Part shown: piece by piece, positions 45,833 through 54,574 of the stretch | Position numbering within the stretch: the first letter of the stretch is position 1 | Layout: every line of letters begins with the position of its first letter | Assembly: GCA_902557995.1 (NCBI GenBank) | Contig: CACECL010000001.1 | Coordinates: 98,904 to 162,903 of the forward strand | Reading direction: 5' to 3' | Source: an uncultured Pelagibacteraceae bacterium | Lineage (GTDB): Bacteria; Pseudomonadota; Alphaproteobacteria; Pelagibacterales; Pelagibacteraceae | DNA length: 64,000 bases | Position numbers and translations under genes: made by a program | Notes under the pieces: generated by a model | What the model saw: only the letters and a program-made list of their open reading frames with translations | Databases searched by the model: none | Told to the model about the DNA's origin: nothing

Positions 45833-46063
45833 TTACCAGTCGGTAATATTGCTTTTGTGATCGTTAGCACTATGTCTTTTTCTAGCAAGTCTTGAAAGTT
45901 CGTCACTTTCAGATTTTGCTGTAAGAATGTGCCAACCTACCCATAAGACTAATGCAATGATTACCAGTATGCCTTCAACAGATCCAGCACCAGGGTAAAT
46001 TGCACCAGCAACTTCTTCTGCTGGCTTATTAAGGTGATCTATCCAGTTTGTAACTGTAGCCAT
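45833..46063 (-). CDS. 76-aa single-TM small protein encoded directly after amtB
   Basis: MATVTNWIDHLNKPAEEVAGAIYPGAGSVEGILVIIALVLWVGWHILTAKSESDELSRLARKRHS; SD-like aaggagg upstream. Confidence 0.75.
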   Translation of the reverse strand: MATVTNWIDHLNKPAEEVAGAIYPGAGSVEGILVIIALVLWVGWHILTAKSESDELSRLARKRHSANDHKSNITDW

Positions 46064-46074
46064 ATTTTCCTCCT

Positions 46075-47475
46075 TTACCTGGTTGCAGATGAAACTGCTT
46101 TTTCATCTTCTTTAGCAGATTCCATCATTTCATAGTCTAATCCAGCTATCTCAACTTCACGTGGGATTCTTAATTTACCCATACCGTTAAGAACTTTAGC
46201 TATGATGTAGCCTGGTATTAGTCCAAGAACAACGAACATTATTAATGCTCCGATGAACTGTCCTAATGGATTAATTGTTGCATAAGTTGTTCCGTCCCAC
46301 ATAGCACCAACACTGTAACCAGATGATGGATAACCATTTAAGACAAAACCACAAATAACAAGACCTACAAATCCAGCATAACCATGTACTGCTACAGCAC
46401 CAACCGCATCATCAATTTTGAACTTACGTTCAACCCAGTAATGTAGTTTGTATGCAATAACAACACCGATCATACCAATGATCATTGCTTGAATTGGGTG
46501 ATATAAATCATTTCCAGCTGAAGCACAGATCACCCCTGCTAGACCACTTGAGTAAGTCCAGAAAGGATCTCCTTTAGCAATCCAATATCCAGCTAATAAT
46601 CCTCCTGATAATGACATCAAGAAGTTAAAAGTAATACCACTAAGCGTAGTAGGTGTTACGTAGATATTTGTTGCTGTCCAGTAAGATATACCTTCCATAC
46701 CATACTCAGGTCCTAGATCGAAAATAGGTATGTTACATGCTGCGTAAAATCCCCAGAAACCAGTATAAATTAAAAATAATCCCACTGTTACTAACCAAGG
46801 ATTTCTTGGTCCAATGTTTCTTGGTTCTCCGCTAGATGAAAACTTACCAATTCTTGGTCCTAAAACCATTAGTACACCTAAAGCAAATCCACCCGCAATT
46901 GCGTGAATTACTCCTGATGCGTAAGCATCGTGATATCCTAGAAGTTTCAACATCCAACCGTCAAAGTGCCATCCCCATGCAGCATCAATTGTCCAAAATA
47001 CAGAACCAATTGCAATTGCTAAAATACCAAATGCAAAGGTCGTTATTCTTTCAATGATTGCTCCAGAAACGATGGAAGCAGCTGTCCAAGAGAAAAGTAA
47101 AAATGCAGCCCAGAAGACACCAGAAATGTGGTCTCCTAAATTGACAGCCATTAAATCACTTGTAGCAGTATACCATGTAGCACTAAATGCAGATTCATCT
47201 GTAACTAGTGCAGCACTTTCATTCATTATTGATGGTGCTAATCCAGGTCCTGTTGGAAAAGCCCAGTAAATCCACCAACCAAATAAAAACCACGTTACTG
47301 TTACTAAAGGTATCAGCATCGTATTTTTCATAAGAGTATGTTGATGGTGCTTGTATCGAGAAGCCCCAACTTCATACATACAGAAACCAACGTGAATTAA
47401 AAACATCAGTACCACTGTCACCCAGTAGTAAAATTCTGTAAATATGGTTGTTAGAGCACCTAACTGATCAGTCAT
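46075..47475 (-). CDS. amtB: Ammonium transporter family protein
   Basis: Eleven or more hydrophobic helices; GDHISGVFWAAFLLFSWTAASIVSGAIIER, GVIHAIAGGFALGVLMVLGPRIGKF, AVAVHGYAGFVGLVICG. Confidence 0.92.
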   Translation of the reverse strand: MTDQLGALTTIFTEFYYWVTVVLMFLIHVGFCMYEVGASRYKHHQHTLMKNTMLIPLVTVTWFLFGWWIYWAFPTGPGLAPSIMNESAALVTDESAFSATWYTATSDLMAVNLGDHISGVFWAAFLLFSWTAASIVSGAIIERITTFAFGILAIAIGSVFWTIDAAWGWHFDGWMLKLLGYHDAYASGVIHAIAGGFALGVLMVLGPRIGKFSSSGEPRNIGPRNPWLVTVGLFLIYTGFWGFYAACNIPIFDLGPEYGMEGISYWTATNIYVTPTTLSGITFNFLMSLSGGLLAGYWIAKGDPFWTYSSGLAGVICASAGNDLYHPIQAMIIGMIGVVIAYKLHYWVERKFKIDDAVGAVAVHGYAGFVGLVICGFVLNGYPSSGYSVGAMWDGTTYATINPLGQFIGALIMFVVLGLIPGYIIAKVLNGMGKLRIPREVEIAGLDYEMMESAKEDEKAVSSATR

Positions 47476-47544
47476 ATTCTCTCTCCATATTAGTTTACGG
47501 AAGCCTATTAAATTTTGTGATTCGATACAAATATAAAAATGTTT

Positions 47545-47572
47545 AAAAACCTAGCTTGTGCACAAGGTTTTT
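47545..47572. terminator. Bidirectional hairpin between amtB and the mgs/glx cluster, containing the palindrome CTTGTGCACAAG
   Basis: aaaaacctagCTTGTGCACAAGgttttt; outer AAAAAC/GTTTTT and inner CTTGTG/CACAAG complementarity. Confidence 0.6.
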
Positions 47573-47599
47573 AAAAAAAATCAACTTTTAATTGAAATA

Positions 47600-48010
47600 T
47601 TAAAATTTTAAATAAGCTTTTTTCAAATCAACAAGTGGATGTTTTGGAGACATTTGAAACTTAACTAAAAGTTCTCTTGCAATCATATCTCTATCTTGTT
47701 GATTGTTTGGGAGTTTAATTGATTTTGGAATTGTTACCCAACCATTCGCATTTCTACAGAACACTGCCGGTCTATCTTCCTCATAACCCATGTGAACATC
47801 TTCCAACCAATTTAAATCATCCCATCCCATCGCTTCTATATATTTTTTTAGAAACGGAGTTATCTTAGAATAGTCTGGTAAAAGATTAACATCATATCTA
47901 TAACCGATTGACTGGCCAATCATTTTTTCTCTGGCTGTCTCTTTTTTTTTACCTAACTGACCTTTGATCTCTTTTGTTTTTGCTACTTTTTTATTTTTTT
48001 TCTTTGGCAT
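47600..48010 (-). CDS. Uncharacterised 136-aa protein in the glx/mgs cluster
   Basis: MPKKKNKKVAKTKEIKGQ...SIGYRYDVNLLPDYSKITPFLKKYIEAMGWDDLNWLEDVHMGYEEDRPAVFCRNANGWVTIPKSIKLP; co-oriented, 8 bp from the next gene. Confidence 0.8.
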   Translation of the reverse strand: MPKKKNKKVAKTKEIKGQLGKKKETAREKMIGQSIGYRYDVNLLPDYSKITPFLKKYIEAMGWDDLNWLEDVHMGYEEDRPAVFCRNANGWVTIPKSIKLPNNQQDRDMIARELLVKFQMSPKHPLVDLKKAYLKF

Positions 48011-48018
48011 AGTTACCT

Positions 48019-49431
48019 CTATATTTTATGGTAGTTATCAACACCAACTGTGTAGTTAGTTCCGGCTAATGGAACTTTAGCTAAAGCTGATGCTTCAGAT
48101 GTTAAAGCAGCTAAATCTTCAGGCTCTAGTGAATGGATATTTGTTTTTCCACAAGCTCTTGCTAAAAGCTGAGCCTCTAAAGTCATCGAGTGAAGATAAT
48201 TATAAACTCTTAATGCTGCATCATCAGGGTTTAATCTTGCTCTTAACTTAGGATCTTGTGTAGCAACTCCTACTGGGCAACGTCCTGTATGGCAGTGATA
48301 ACATTCACCTGCTTTTACTCCCATTTCTTTTTCAAAGTTTGCTTCTGGGATGTCTTTGTTACAATTTAATGCAATCATTGATCCAGTACCAATAGCTATT
48401 GCATCAGCTCCAAGAGCTAAAGCTTTTGCCATATCAGCACCATCTCTAATTCCACCTGCATAAATTAAAGTAACTTTTCCGGTTTTACCCACATCATCAA
48501 TTGCTCTTCTTGCTTCTCTAATTGCTGCAATTCCTGGAATTCCAGTATTAGCAGCAGCAATGTGTGGTCCCGCTCCAGTTGATCCTTCCATTCCATCTAA
48601 ATAAATAGAGTCTGGATCACATTTTGCAGCCATACGCACATCATCATAAACTTTGGATGCGCCTAACTTTAATTGAATTGGCACCTTATTTTTTGTTAAT
48701 TGTCTTAACTCTTCTACTTTTAAAGCTAAATCATCTGGTCCTAACCAGTCGGGGTGCCTTGCTGGAGATCTTTGGTCAATACCCGATGGTAATGATCTCA
48801 TCTCAGCGACTTGGTCAGTAACTTTTTGACCCATTAAGTGTCCTCCCATTCCAACTTTTTGACCTTGTCCAATAAATACTTCAATACCATCTGCTAATTG
48901 TGCATGATGTGGATTAAAACCATATCTTGATTGAATACATTGGTAATACCATTTTTCAGAGTATCTTCTTTCATCAGGTATCATTCCACCTTCACCTGAA
49001 CATGTAGCACTACCAGCCATAGTTGCTCCTCTAGCTAAAGCAGTTTTTGCTTCGTAAGAAAGCGCACCAAAACTCATTCCTGTAATATAAACTGGAATAT
49101 CTAACTCAATTGGATTTTCACATCTTGGTCCAATTACAGTTTTCGTTTCACATTTTTCTCTGTAACCTTCGATTACAAATCTAGTTAGTGTTCCAGGTAA
49201 GAAAACTAAATCATCAAAAGTAGGAATTTTTTTCATCAATGCCATTCCTCGCATTCTGTACCTTCCTAATTGAGATTTAATATGAATGTCGTCTATTACT
49301 TCAGGTGTGAAGATAGCGTTATGACCTAATAAACTTTTATTTCTTTTACCTTCTTCATGTGCATGGACATCAGCTTTTCCACCAACACCTTTTCCATTTT
49401 TTTTAACTTTTTTAGATTTTTTCTTAGGCAT
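48019..49431 (-). CDS. FMN-binding glutamate-synthase-like protein (GlxD / N-methylglutamate synthase subunit C-like)
   Basis: MSFGALSYEAKTALARGATMAGSATCSGEGGMIPDERRYSEKWYYQCIQSRYGF; IQLKLGASKVYDDVRMAAKCDPDSIYLDGMEGSTGAGP; CHTGRCPVGVATQDP. Confidence 0.9.
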   Translation of the reverse strand: MPKKKSKKVKKNGKGVGGKADVHAHEEGKRNKSLLGHNAIFTPEVIDDIHIKSQLGRYRMRGMALMKKIPTFDDLVFLPGTLTRFVIEGYREKCETKTVIGPRCENPIELDIPVYITGMSFGALSYEAKTALARGATMAGSATCSGEGGMIPDERRYSEKWYYQCIQSRYGFNPHHAQLADGIEVFIGQGQKVGMGGHLMGQKVTDQVAEMRSLPSGIDQRSPARHPDWLGPDDLALKVEELRQLTKNKVPIQLKLGASKVYDDVRMAAKCDPDSIYLDGMEGSTGAGPHIAAANTGIPGIAAIREARRAIDDVGKTGKVTLIYAGGIRDGADMAKALALGADAIAIGTGSMIALNCNKDIPEANFEKEMGVKAGECYHCHTGRCPVGVATQDPKLRARLNPDDAALRVYNYLHSMTLEAQLLARACGKTNIHSLEPEDLAALTSEASALAKVPLAGTNYTVGVDNYHKI

Positions 49432-50285
49432 TATATTGCTCCCTTCTTCTCTGTAGGTTCCAAATTGTCATAATTCCAAAGTTTTTTACCAGCTACAATT
49501 TTTTTCATTTTACTAACGTCAAAGTTTTCGCCAATCTCAGCTACTTTTAATTTTCTTTTTAGCCAATCTTGATCGCTTTTAGTTAACTCAGCGTCTACTG
49601 CATCACTACCATATGATCCAATTTCTCCACCTACGAAAATTGTCCCATCATACATAGAGTCACCTAAATTTATTCCCACATCTCCAAGAATAATTATTCT
49701 TCCTCTTTGCATCATAAAACCTGTGAACGCACCTGCATCTCCACCAATAATGATAGTACCACCTTTCATGTCAATCCCGGTTCTGGCACCAACACTACCT
49801 TTGCAAATTAAATCTCCACCTCTAATTGCCGCACCAAAACAAGATCCAGCATTCTTTTCTATCACTACTTTACCAGCCATTAAATTTTCTGCACATGACC
49901 ATCCAACTCTTCCATTAATTCTAACTATTGGACCATCACAAGAGCCCATGCCAAAATATCCTAAACTTCCTTCAAAAATTAAATTAAGTTTATTTAAAAT
50001 ACCAACTCCAAGACTGTGTTTACCTTGTGGGTTTTTTATTACTATTGTTCCATATCCTTGGCTCATTAAGTTATCGATTTCTTTATTAGCCTCAGGCGCC
50101 GTCATGTCTTTAACATCAAGCTCTGTTCTTTTATTAAAATCTACGTCATATGTACCAAAGTAGTACAAGTTTTCTGCTTCATCAGGATTAAAGAATTTTT
50201 GTTGAGTTCTTCCTGTTAAAACCTCAGTATGCATACCCATTGATTGGGCTTTTGACTTTTTAGATACTGTTTTTAGATTTGCCAT
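49431..50285 (-). CDS. GltB3/FwdC-like protein (GlxC / N-methylglutamate synthase subunit B-like)
   Basis: Beta-helix repeats MAGKVVIEKNAGSCFGAAIRGGDLICKGSVGARTGIDMKGGTIIIGGDAGAFTGFMMQRGRIIILGDVG. Confidence 0.9.
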   Translation of the reverse strand: MANLKTVSKKSKAQSMGMHTEVLTGRTQQKFFNPDEAENLYYFGTYDVDFNKRTELDVKDMTAPEANKEIDNLMSQGYGTIVIKNPQGKHSLGVGILNKLNLIFEGSLGYFGMGSCDGPIVRINGRVGWSCAENLMAGKVVIEKNAGSCFGAAIRGGDLICKGSVGARTGIDMKGGTIIIGGDAGAFTGFMMQRGRIIILGDVGINLGDSMYDGTIFVGGEIGSYGSDAVDAELTKSDQDWLKRKLKVAEIGENFDVSKMKKIVAGKKLWNYDNLEPTEKKGAI

Positions 50286-51217
50286 ACTTTTACCTCCCCA
50301 TCAAACGGATCATATGTATCAATTTCTTGTGGCAATACAGATCTAATTGCAATTTCTTCAGATCCCATAGCAACTAAATCATCAGACTCATACAATACCA
50401 ATGGTTTTGCAGCCATTGTATCTTTTGCCATTCCTAAGGAGTCTTTTGTTGCAACAAAGTAAGTAAAAACACCATCTAAACCGGTTAAAGATGCTTTCAT
50501 TCCTTCCTCTAAAGTTGCACCGTCTCTCATTTTTTCAGCAAGGTAAACTGCAATTAATTCCGAGTCACACTCAGACATAAATCTCATACCTTTATTTTCC
50601 AAAACTCTTCTGTTATTCCAATAGTTTGTTAATTGTCCATTATGAACAACAGATACATCGCTAAATGGATATCCCCAGAAAGGATGGGCAGATTTAATAT
50701 CTACACCGGACTCTGTCGCCATTCTAGCATGACCTATAGCATGTGTTCCAACAACTTTATCTAAGCTATACCGATCACAAACCATTTTAGCGTTTCCAAG
50801 ATCTTTAATCACTTCTAAAGATTTACCCATTGAAAGAATTTCTACACCAGGAATACTTTCTATACGTTGTGAAAATTCTAACAGATCTTTAACATTATAA
50901 TCAATTTCATATCTTAAAGAGTAGGGAAGAGTTCTTTCTTCTTTAACTATTTTAGCTCCCATTTCAGCTAATGTTTGATCTACAATTTTTTTTCTTTCAT
51001 CGTAAACAGATACATCCTCCATAACTGATGAACTTCCTTCTCCAACATTTTCTCCAACTTTAAAACGCATGATGAAGTTTTTTCCATCTGTATCGCCATA
51101 TAAAGCGTAACCTGTTGAGTCTTCTCCTCTATGTTTTAATGCTTGAAGCATACCTTGCAATTCACTTCCAACATTTGAAGATTTCCCTCTATGAATTAAA
51201 CCTGCTATTCCACACAT
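50273..51217 (-). CDS. Class II glutamine amidotransferase (GlxB / N-methylglutamate synthase subunit A-like)
   Basis: MCGIAGLIHRG (Cys nucleophile), HARMATESGVDIKSAHPFWGYPFSDVSVVHNGQLTNYW. Confidence 0.92.
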   Translation of the reverse strand: MCGIAGLIHRGKSSNVGSELQGMLQALKHRGEDSTGYALYGDTDGKNFIMRFKVGENVGEGSSSVMEDVSVYDERKKIVDQTLAEMGAKIVKEERTLPYSLRYEIDYNVKDLLEFSQRIESIPGVEILSMGKSLEVIKDLGNAKMVCDRYSLDKVVGTHAIGHARMATESGVDIKSAHPFWGYPFSDVSVVHNGQLTNYWNNRRVLENKGMRFMSECDSELIAVYLAEKMRDGATLEEGMKASLTGLDGVFTYFVATKDSLGMAKDTMAAKPLVLYESDDLVAMGSEEIAIRSVLPQEIDTYDPFDGEVKVWQI

Positions 51218-51249
51218 AAATTTATACCCTTTCTATCTATTTCTGTGAC

Positions 51250-52725
51250 CTACGGTAGACAATCAAGATAAGTATCCAGATCCCATTGTGTTGTTGCACC
51301 AAGAAATCTTTCCCACTCATCGTTTTTGTACCAATGGAAAACTTTATACATTTCATCTGGCATTGCAGATTTGATTACTTCATCCTCTGCCAGCCTATCC
51401 AAAGCCTCACCTAAACTTAATGGAAGTTTTTTTACATCTTTACCAGCTTTTTGAGCTTCATAAATATTTCTAGATTCTGGAGCTGCTGGTTTCATTTTCT
51501 TACTTATACCTTCATCGCAAGCTTTTAATAAAGCAGCACCTAATAGATAAGGATTGTGCATCGAGTCTACTGATCTATACTCAAATCTTCCTGGAGCAGA
51601 AACTCTTAAACCACAAGTTCTGTTTTGATATCCCCAGTCTGCGTAAACAGGAGCCCAAAAACCTTGATCCCATAATCTTCTATAAGAATTTACAGTTGAA
51701 GATCCAAGAGCTGTTAATGCTGGTAAGTGCTTCATGATACCTGCAATTGATTGCAAACCAATTTTACCTGGTAATTGCATATCTTTTGTATCTGGCATGA
51801 AAGTATTAGTTCCACCTTCAACATAACTAAATACTTCTTCTACACCTGGTAGAGTTTTATTTCCAAGTTTGTTAACTTTTATTTTTCCACCTTTCCATAA
51901 AGACATGTTTGTATGACAACCACTAGCAGAAACACCCATAAATGGTTTTGTCATAAAGCAAGCAATTAAATTATGTTCTCTAGCTACTTGAGCACAAATT
52001 TGTCTATAGGTTGACAATCTATCTGCATTTCTTAAAACGTTATCGTAAGTCCAGTTTAACTCTAATTGGCCCGGAGCATCTTCGTGATCTCCTTGAATCA
52101 TATCAAGACCCATTGCTTTTGCGTACTCAATAACCTTCATAAACACTGGTCTTAATGACTCAAATTGATCAATGTGATAACAGAATGGTTTAGAAAAACC
52201 TTTACCTGTAGGTGTTCCATCCTCTTTTTTTGTTAACCACATCATTTCAGGCTCAGTACCAACTCTCAATTCTAGACCATGTTTTTTCTTAAATTCATCC
52301 ATGAAAATTCTTAGATTTCCTCTGCAGTCTGAAGTTAAATGACCGCCTGGATTTTTTCTTTCTTCTCTGTTTCTAAAACAAGTTACAAATACTCTTCCAA
52401 CTCTTTTATCCCATGGTAATTGAACAAAAGTTTCAGGATCAGGTATTCCAACAAGCTCCATAGCCTCTGGTCCATATCCAATGTAATTATTATGACGATC
52501 TAAGAACAAGTTTGCTGTAGCACCGTAAACTAATTGAAATCCTTTTTCAGCTGTTCTTTCCCAGTGATCTGCTGGTATACCTTTACCAACAACTCTACCT
52601 GTTACAGAAATGAATTGATAATAAATATAAGTGATGCCAAGTTCATTAATTTTTTCTCTAACTTTTTTAACTAATTTTGCTCTACCTGGTTGGTTAACGT
52701 GTTTCTCTAGATCTGTCATTTTCAC
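51250..52725 (-). CDS. Glutamine-synthetase-family protein (GlnT or gamma-glutamylmethylamide synthetase candidate)
   Basis: LVGIPDPETFVQLPWDKRVGRVFVTC, GTEPEMMWL, GDHEDAPGQLELNW, GCHTNMSLW, NRTCGLRVSAPGRFEYRSVDSMHNPYL; heads the glxBCD-like genes. Confidence 0.85.
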   Translation of the reverse strand: MKMTDLEKHVNQPGRAKLVKKVREKINELGITYIYYQFISVTGRVVGKGIPADHWERTAEKGFQLVYGATANLFLDRHNNYIGYGPEAMELVGIPDPETFVQLPWDKRVGRVFVTCFRNREERKNPGGHLTSDCRGNLRIFMDEFKKKHGLELRVGTEPEMMWLTKKEDGTPTGKGFSKPFCYHIDQFESLRPVFMKVIEYAKAMGLDMIQGDHEDAPGQLELNWTYDNVLRNADRLSTYRQICAQVAREHNLIACFMTKPFMGVSASGCHTNMSLWKGGKIKVNKLGNKTLPGVEEVFSYVEGGTNTFMPDTKDMQLPGKIGLQSIAGIMKHLPALTALGSSTVNSYRRLWDQGFWAPVYADWGYQNRTCGLRVSAPGRFEYRSVDSMHNPYLLGAALLKACDEGISKKMKPAAPESRNIYEAQKAGKDVKKLPLSLGEALDRLAEDEVIKSAMPDEMYKVFHWYKNDEWERFLGATTQWDLDTYLDCLP

Positions 52726-52788
52726 CCCTCAATGAATTTAATTTACTCAAACGTAGCTGAAAAATTTATTTGTGTCTAGGCTTAGAGT

Positions 52789-54117
52789 CTAGCTCCACGG
52801 AAACGGACTGTTCGAAGTAGGGTGAAGTTCACCCTTCTCGTAACGGTTGAATCTAAATGGTTTTAATAAATCACTTTCAGTACCAAGAATTTCTTTTGCA
52901 ACAAGTTCTCCAACCCCAATCATTTTATAACCATGATTGGCATCTGCAATCATGTAAACGTTTTCAAAAAATCTATCAAAGATTGGAAATGAGTCTGGTG
53001 TCATACATCCAAGTCCGCCCGATGGTCCTTTTCTATATAAATCAGATTTACCCTCAAATCTTTTTTGACAATGCGCTAAAGCTGAACACCACATTTCACT
53101 AAATGCGTCTGTTGTTTGATATTCAGGTGACTCAATTCCATAAGGATCAACATTAACTTGATCAAAATGTTTTTTAACTATGTAAGGGGAAGTTCCCCCT
53201 TGTACACCTAATCCCTCGATATCAGGTTTGTAATAAATTCCCCAAATTTTATCTGTTAATAATTTTTTTGTTTTGTCTGAATATAACGGAGCAGTAGAGT
53301 CTACATGAACCACAGGAGGTTGTTTTCCATCATTTGTTTTTAGAAAATCTGGCTCAACACCAATAACACCTTCTTGTAGCATCCAGTATGTCCACATATC
53401 TGTTTCATGCATTTTACCATCTTTACCTTTAATGTTAGCCCTTTTAGGTAACTCTAACATATTCCAAAAATCTCTAGCCCAAGGTCCTGCACCGATAACA
53501 ACCTGTTCGCACTCAATTGTACCTTTATCTGTTTCTACTCCTGTAACAGCTTGACTGTTACTTCCTTTTTTAAATCCTGTTACTTTTACACCTTTCATAA
53601 CCTGAACCCCGTTTGATGTAGATTTACTTTCAAGTGCTTTAATTGAATCTTTGTTAAATGCGTATCCACCTTTTTTTTCATGAAGTATTGAAGTGATCCC
53701 TTGTGCTTGCCAATCGTCAAAAATACCCTTCATATAATTCGAACAATCTTTTTCACCTTCTATAAATACTGACTCGTATCCAATAGCTTTTTGTTGCTCA
53801 TAAATGCTTGCAACATCTTCATGCATTACCTCAGGTGATATTTGTAAATAACCAACTGGGTTATATTTAAATGCTTTAGGATCACTCTCCCACACAGAAA
53901 CTGAGTGAGCCATAAGCTCCCTCATTGCTGGTTGAAAATAATTATTTCTTACAACACCACAAGCAATTCCGCTTGCACCAGCTGCAGTATCTTTTTTCTC
54001 TAATACAATTATGTCACCAGGATTTTTATATGTTTCAGAAAGTTTCCAAGCAGTACTTAGACCGTGAATTCCACCACCGATTATAACTACTTTTGCTTTC
54101 GAAGGTAATGTCGTCAT
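52789..54117 (-). CDS. DAO-family FAD oxidoreductase (sarcosine/dimethylglycine dehydrogenase-like)
   Basis: KVVIIGGGIHGLSTAWKLSE, GASGIACGVVRNNYFQPAMRELMAHSV, VIGAGPWARDFW, GGLGCMTPDSFPIFDRF. Confidence 0.85.
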   Translation of the reverse strand: MTTLPSKAKVVIIGGGIHGLSTAWKLSETYKNPGDIIVLEKKDTAAGASGIACGVVRNNYFQPAMRELMAHSVSVWESDPKAFKYNPVGYLQISPEVMHEDVASIYEQQKAIGYESVFIEGEKDCSNYMKGIFDDWQAQGITSILHEKKGGYAFNKDSIKALESKSTSNGVQVMKGVKVTGFKKGSNSQAVTGVETDKGTIECEQVVIGAGPWARDFWNMLELPKRANIKGKDGKMHETDMWTYWMLQEGVIGVEPDFLKTNDGKQPPVVHVDSTAPLYSDKTKKLLTDKIWGIYYKPDIEGLGVQGGTSPYIVKKHFDQVNVDPYGIESPEYQTTDAFSEMWCSALAHCQKRFEGKSDLYRKGPSGGLGCMTPDSFPIFDRFFENVYMIADANHGYKMIGVGELVAKEILGTESDLLKPFRFNRYEKGELHPTSNSPFPWS

Positions 54118-54218
54118 GTAAAAACATTATTTTTTGCAAATAGTAATTAATATAATTTTTTATAGAACTAAAAATTATATATATAATTTAGATATTTCGA
54201 TTTTTGTGAAATTTATCG

Positions 54219-54569
54219 CTAATAACTTATATTTTTTAAGGTATCCAGGTATTCATTAAATTCTTTAATAAATGATTCACTAGGTATTATATTTTTTATT
54301 CTTTGGTCTGTTGATGTTTTTTCAAGACGAAAGAATCCTTTTTCACAAGCTTCAGTAATAATTAATGCAGATTTAGGTCTAGATGTTTTAAATAATTTAG
54401 TTTTAAGTTCTTCTACAGATAGTTTTTTATTTTCTTTATGCGCAGACATTACCAACAACATCATATGATAGTGAGAAGGAGATTTTCTAAAAAAATAGTT
54501 ACTAGCTGTATGGGATTGTCTCATTTGATCTTCCCAAAAATCTAATAAAGTCTTTTTTTCTTTTGGCAT
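54219..54569 (-). CDS. Small winged-helix (MarR-like) putative regulator
   Basis: SVEELKTKLFKTSRPKSALIITEACEKGFFRLEKTSTDQRIKNIIPSESFIKEFNEYLD: recognition-helix plus wing pattern. Confidence 0.5.
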   Translation of the reverse strand: MPKEKKTLLDFWEDQMRQSHTASNYFFRKSPSHYHMMLLVMSAHKENKKLSVEELKTKLFKTSRPKSALIITEACEKGFFRLEKTSTDQRIKNIIPSESFIKEFNEYLDTLKNISY

Positions 54570-54574
54570 TTATT

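Noticed and set aside
49723-50163. 146-aa forward ORF rich in Pro/Ser/Ile
   Set aside because: Antisense of the repetitive GlxC-like beta-helix gene; its regularity reflects the sense-strand repeats.
52726-52788. Imperfect inverted repeat tctaggcttagagtctag between the FAD oxidoreductase and GlnT-like genes
   Set aside because: Short and mismatched; no T-tract; not distinguishable from chance.
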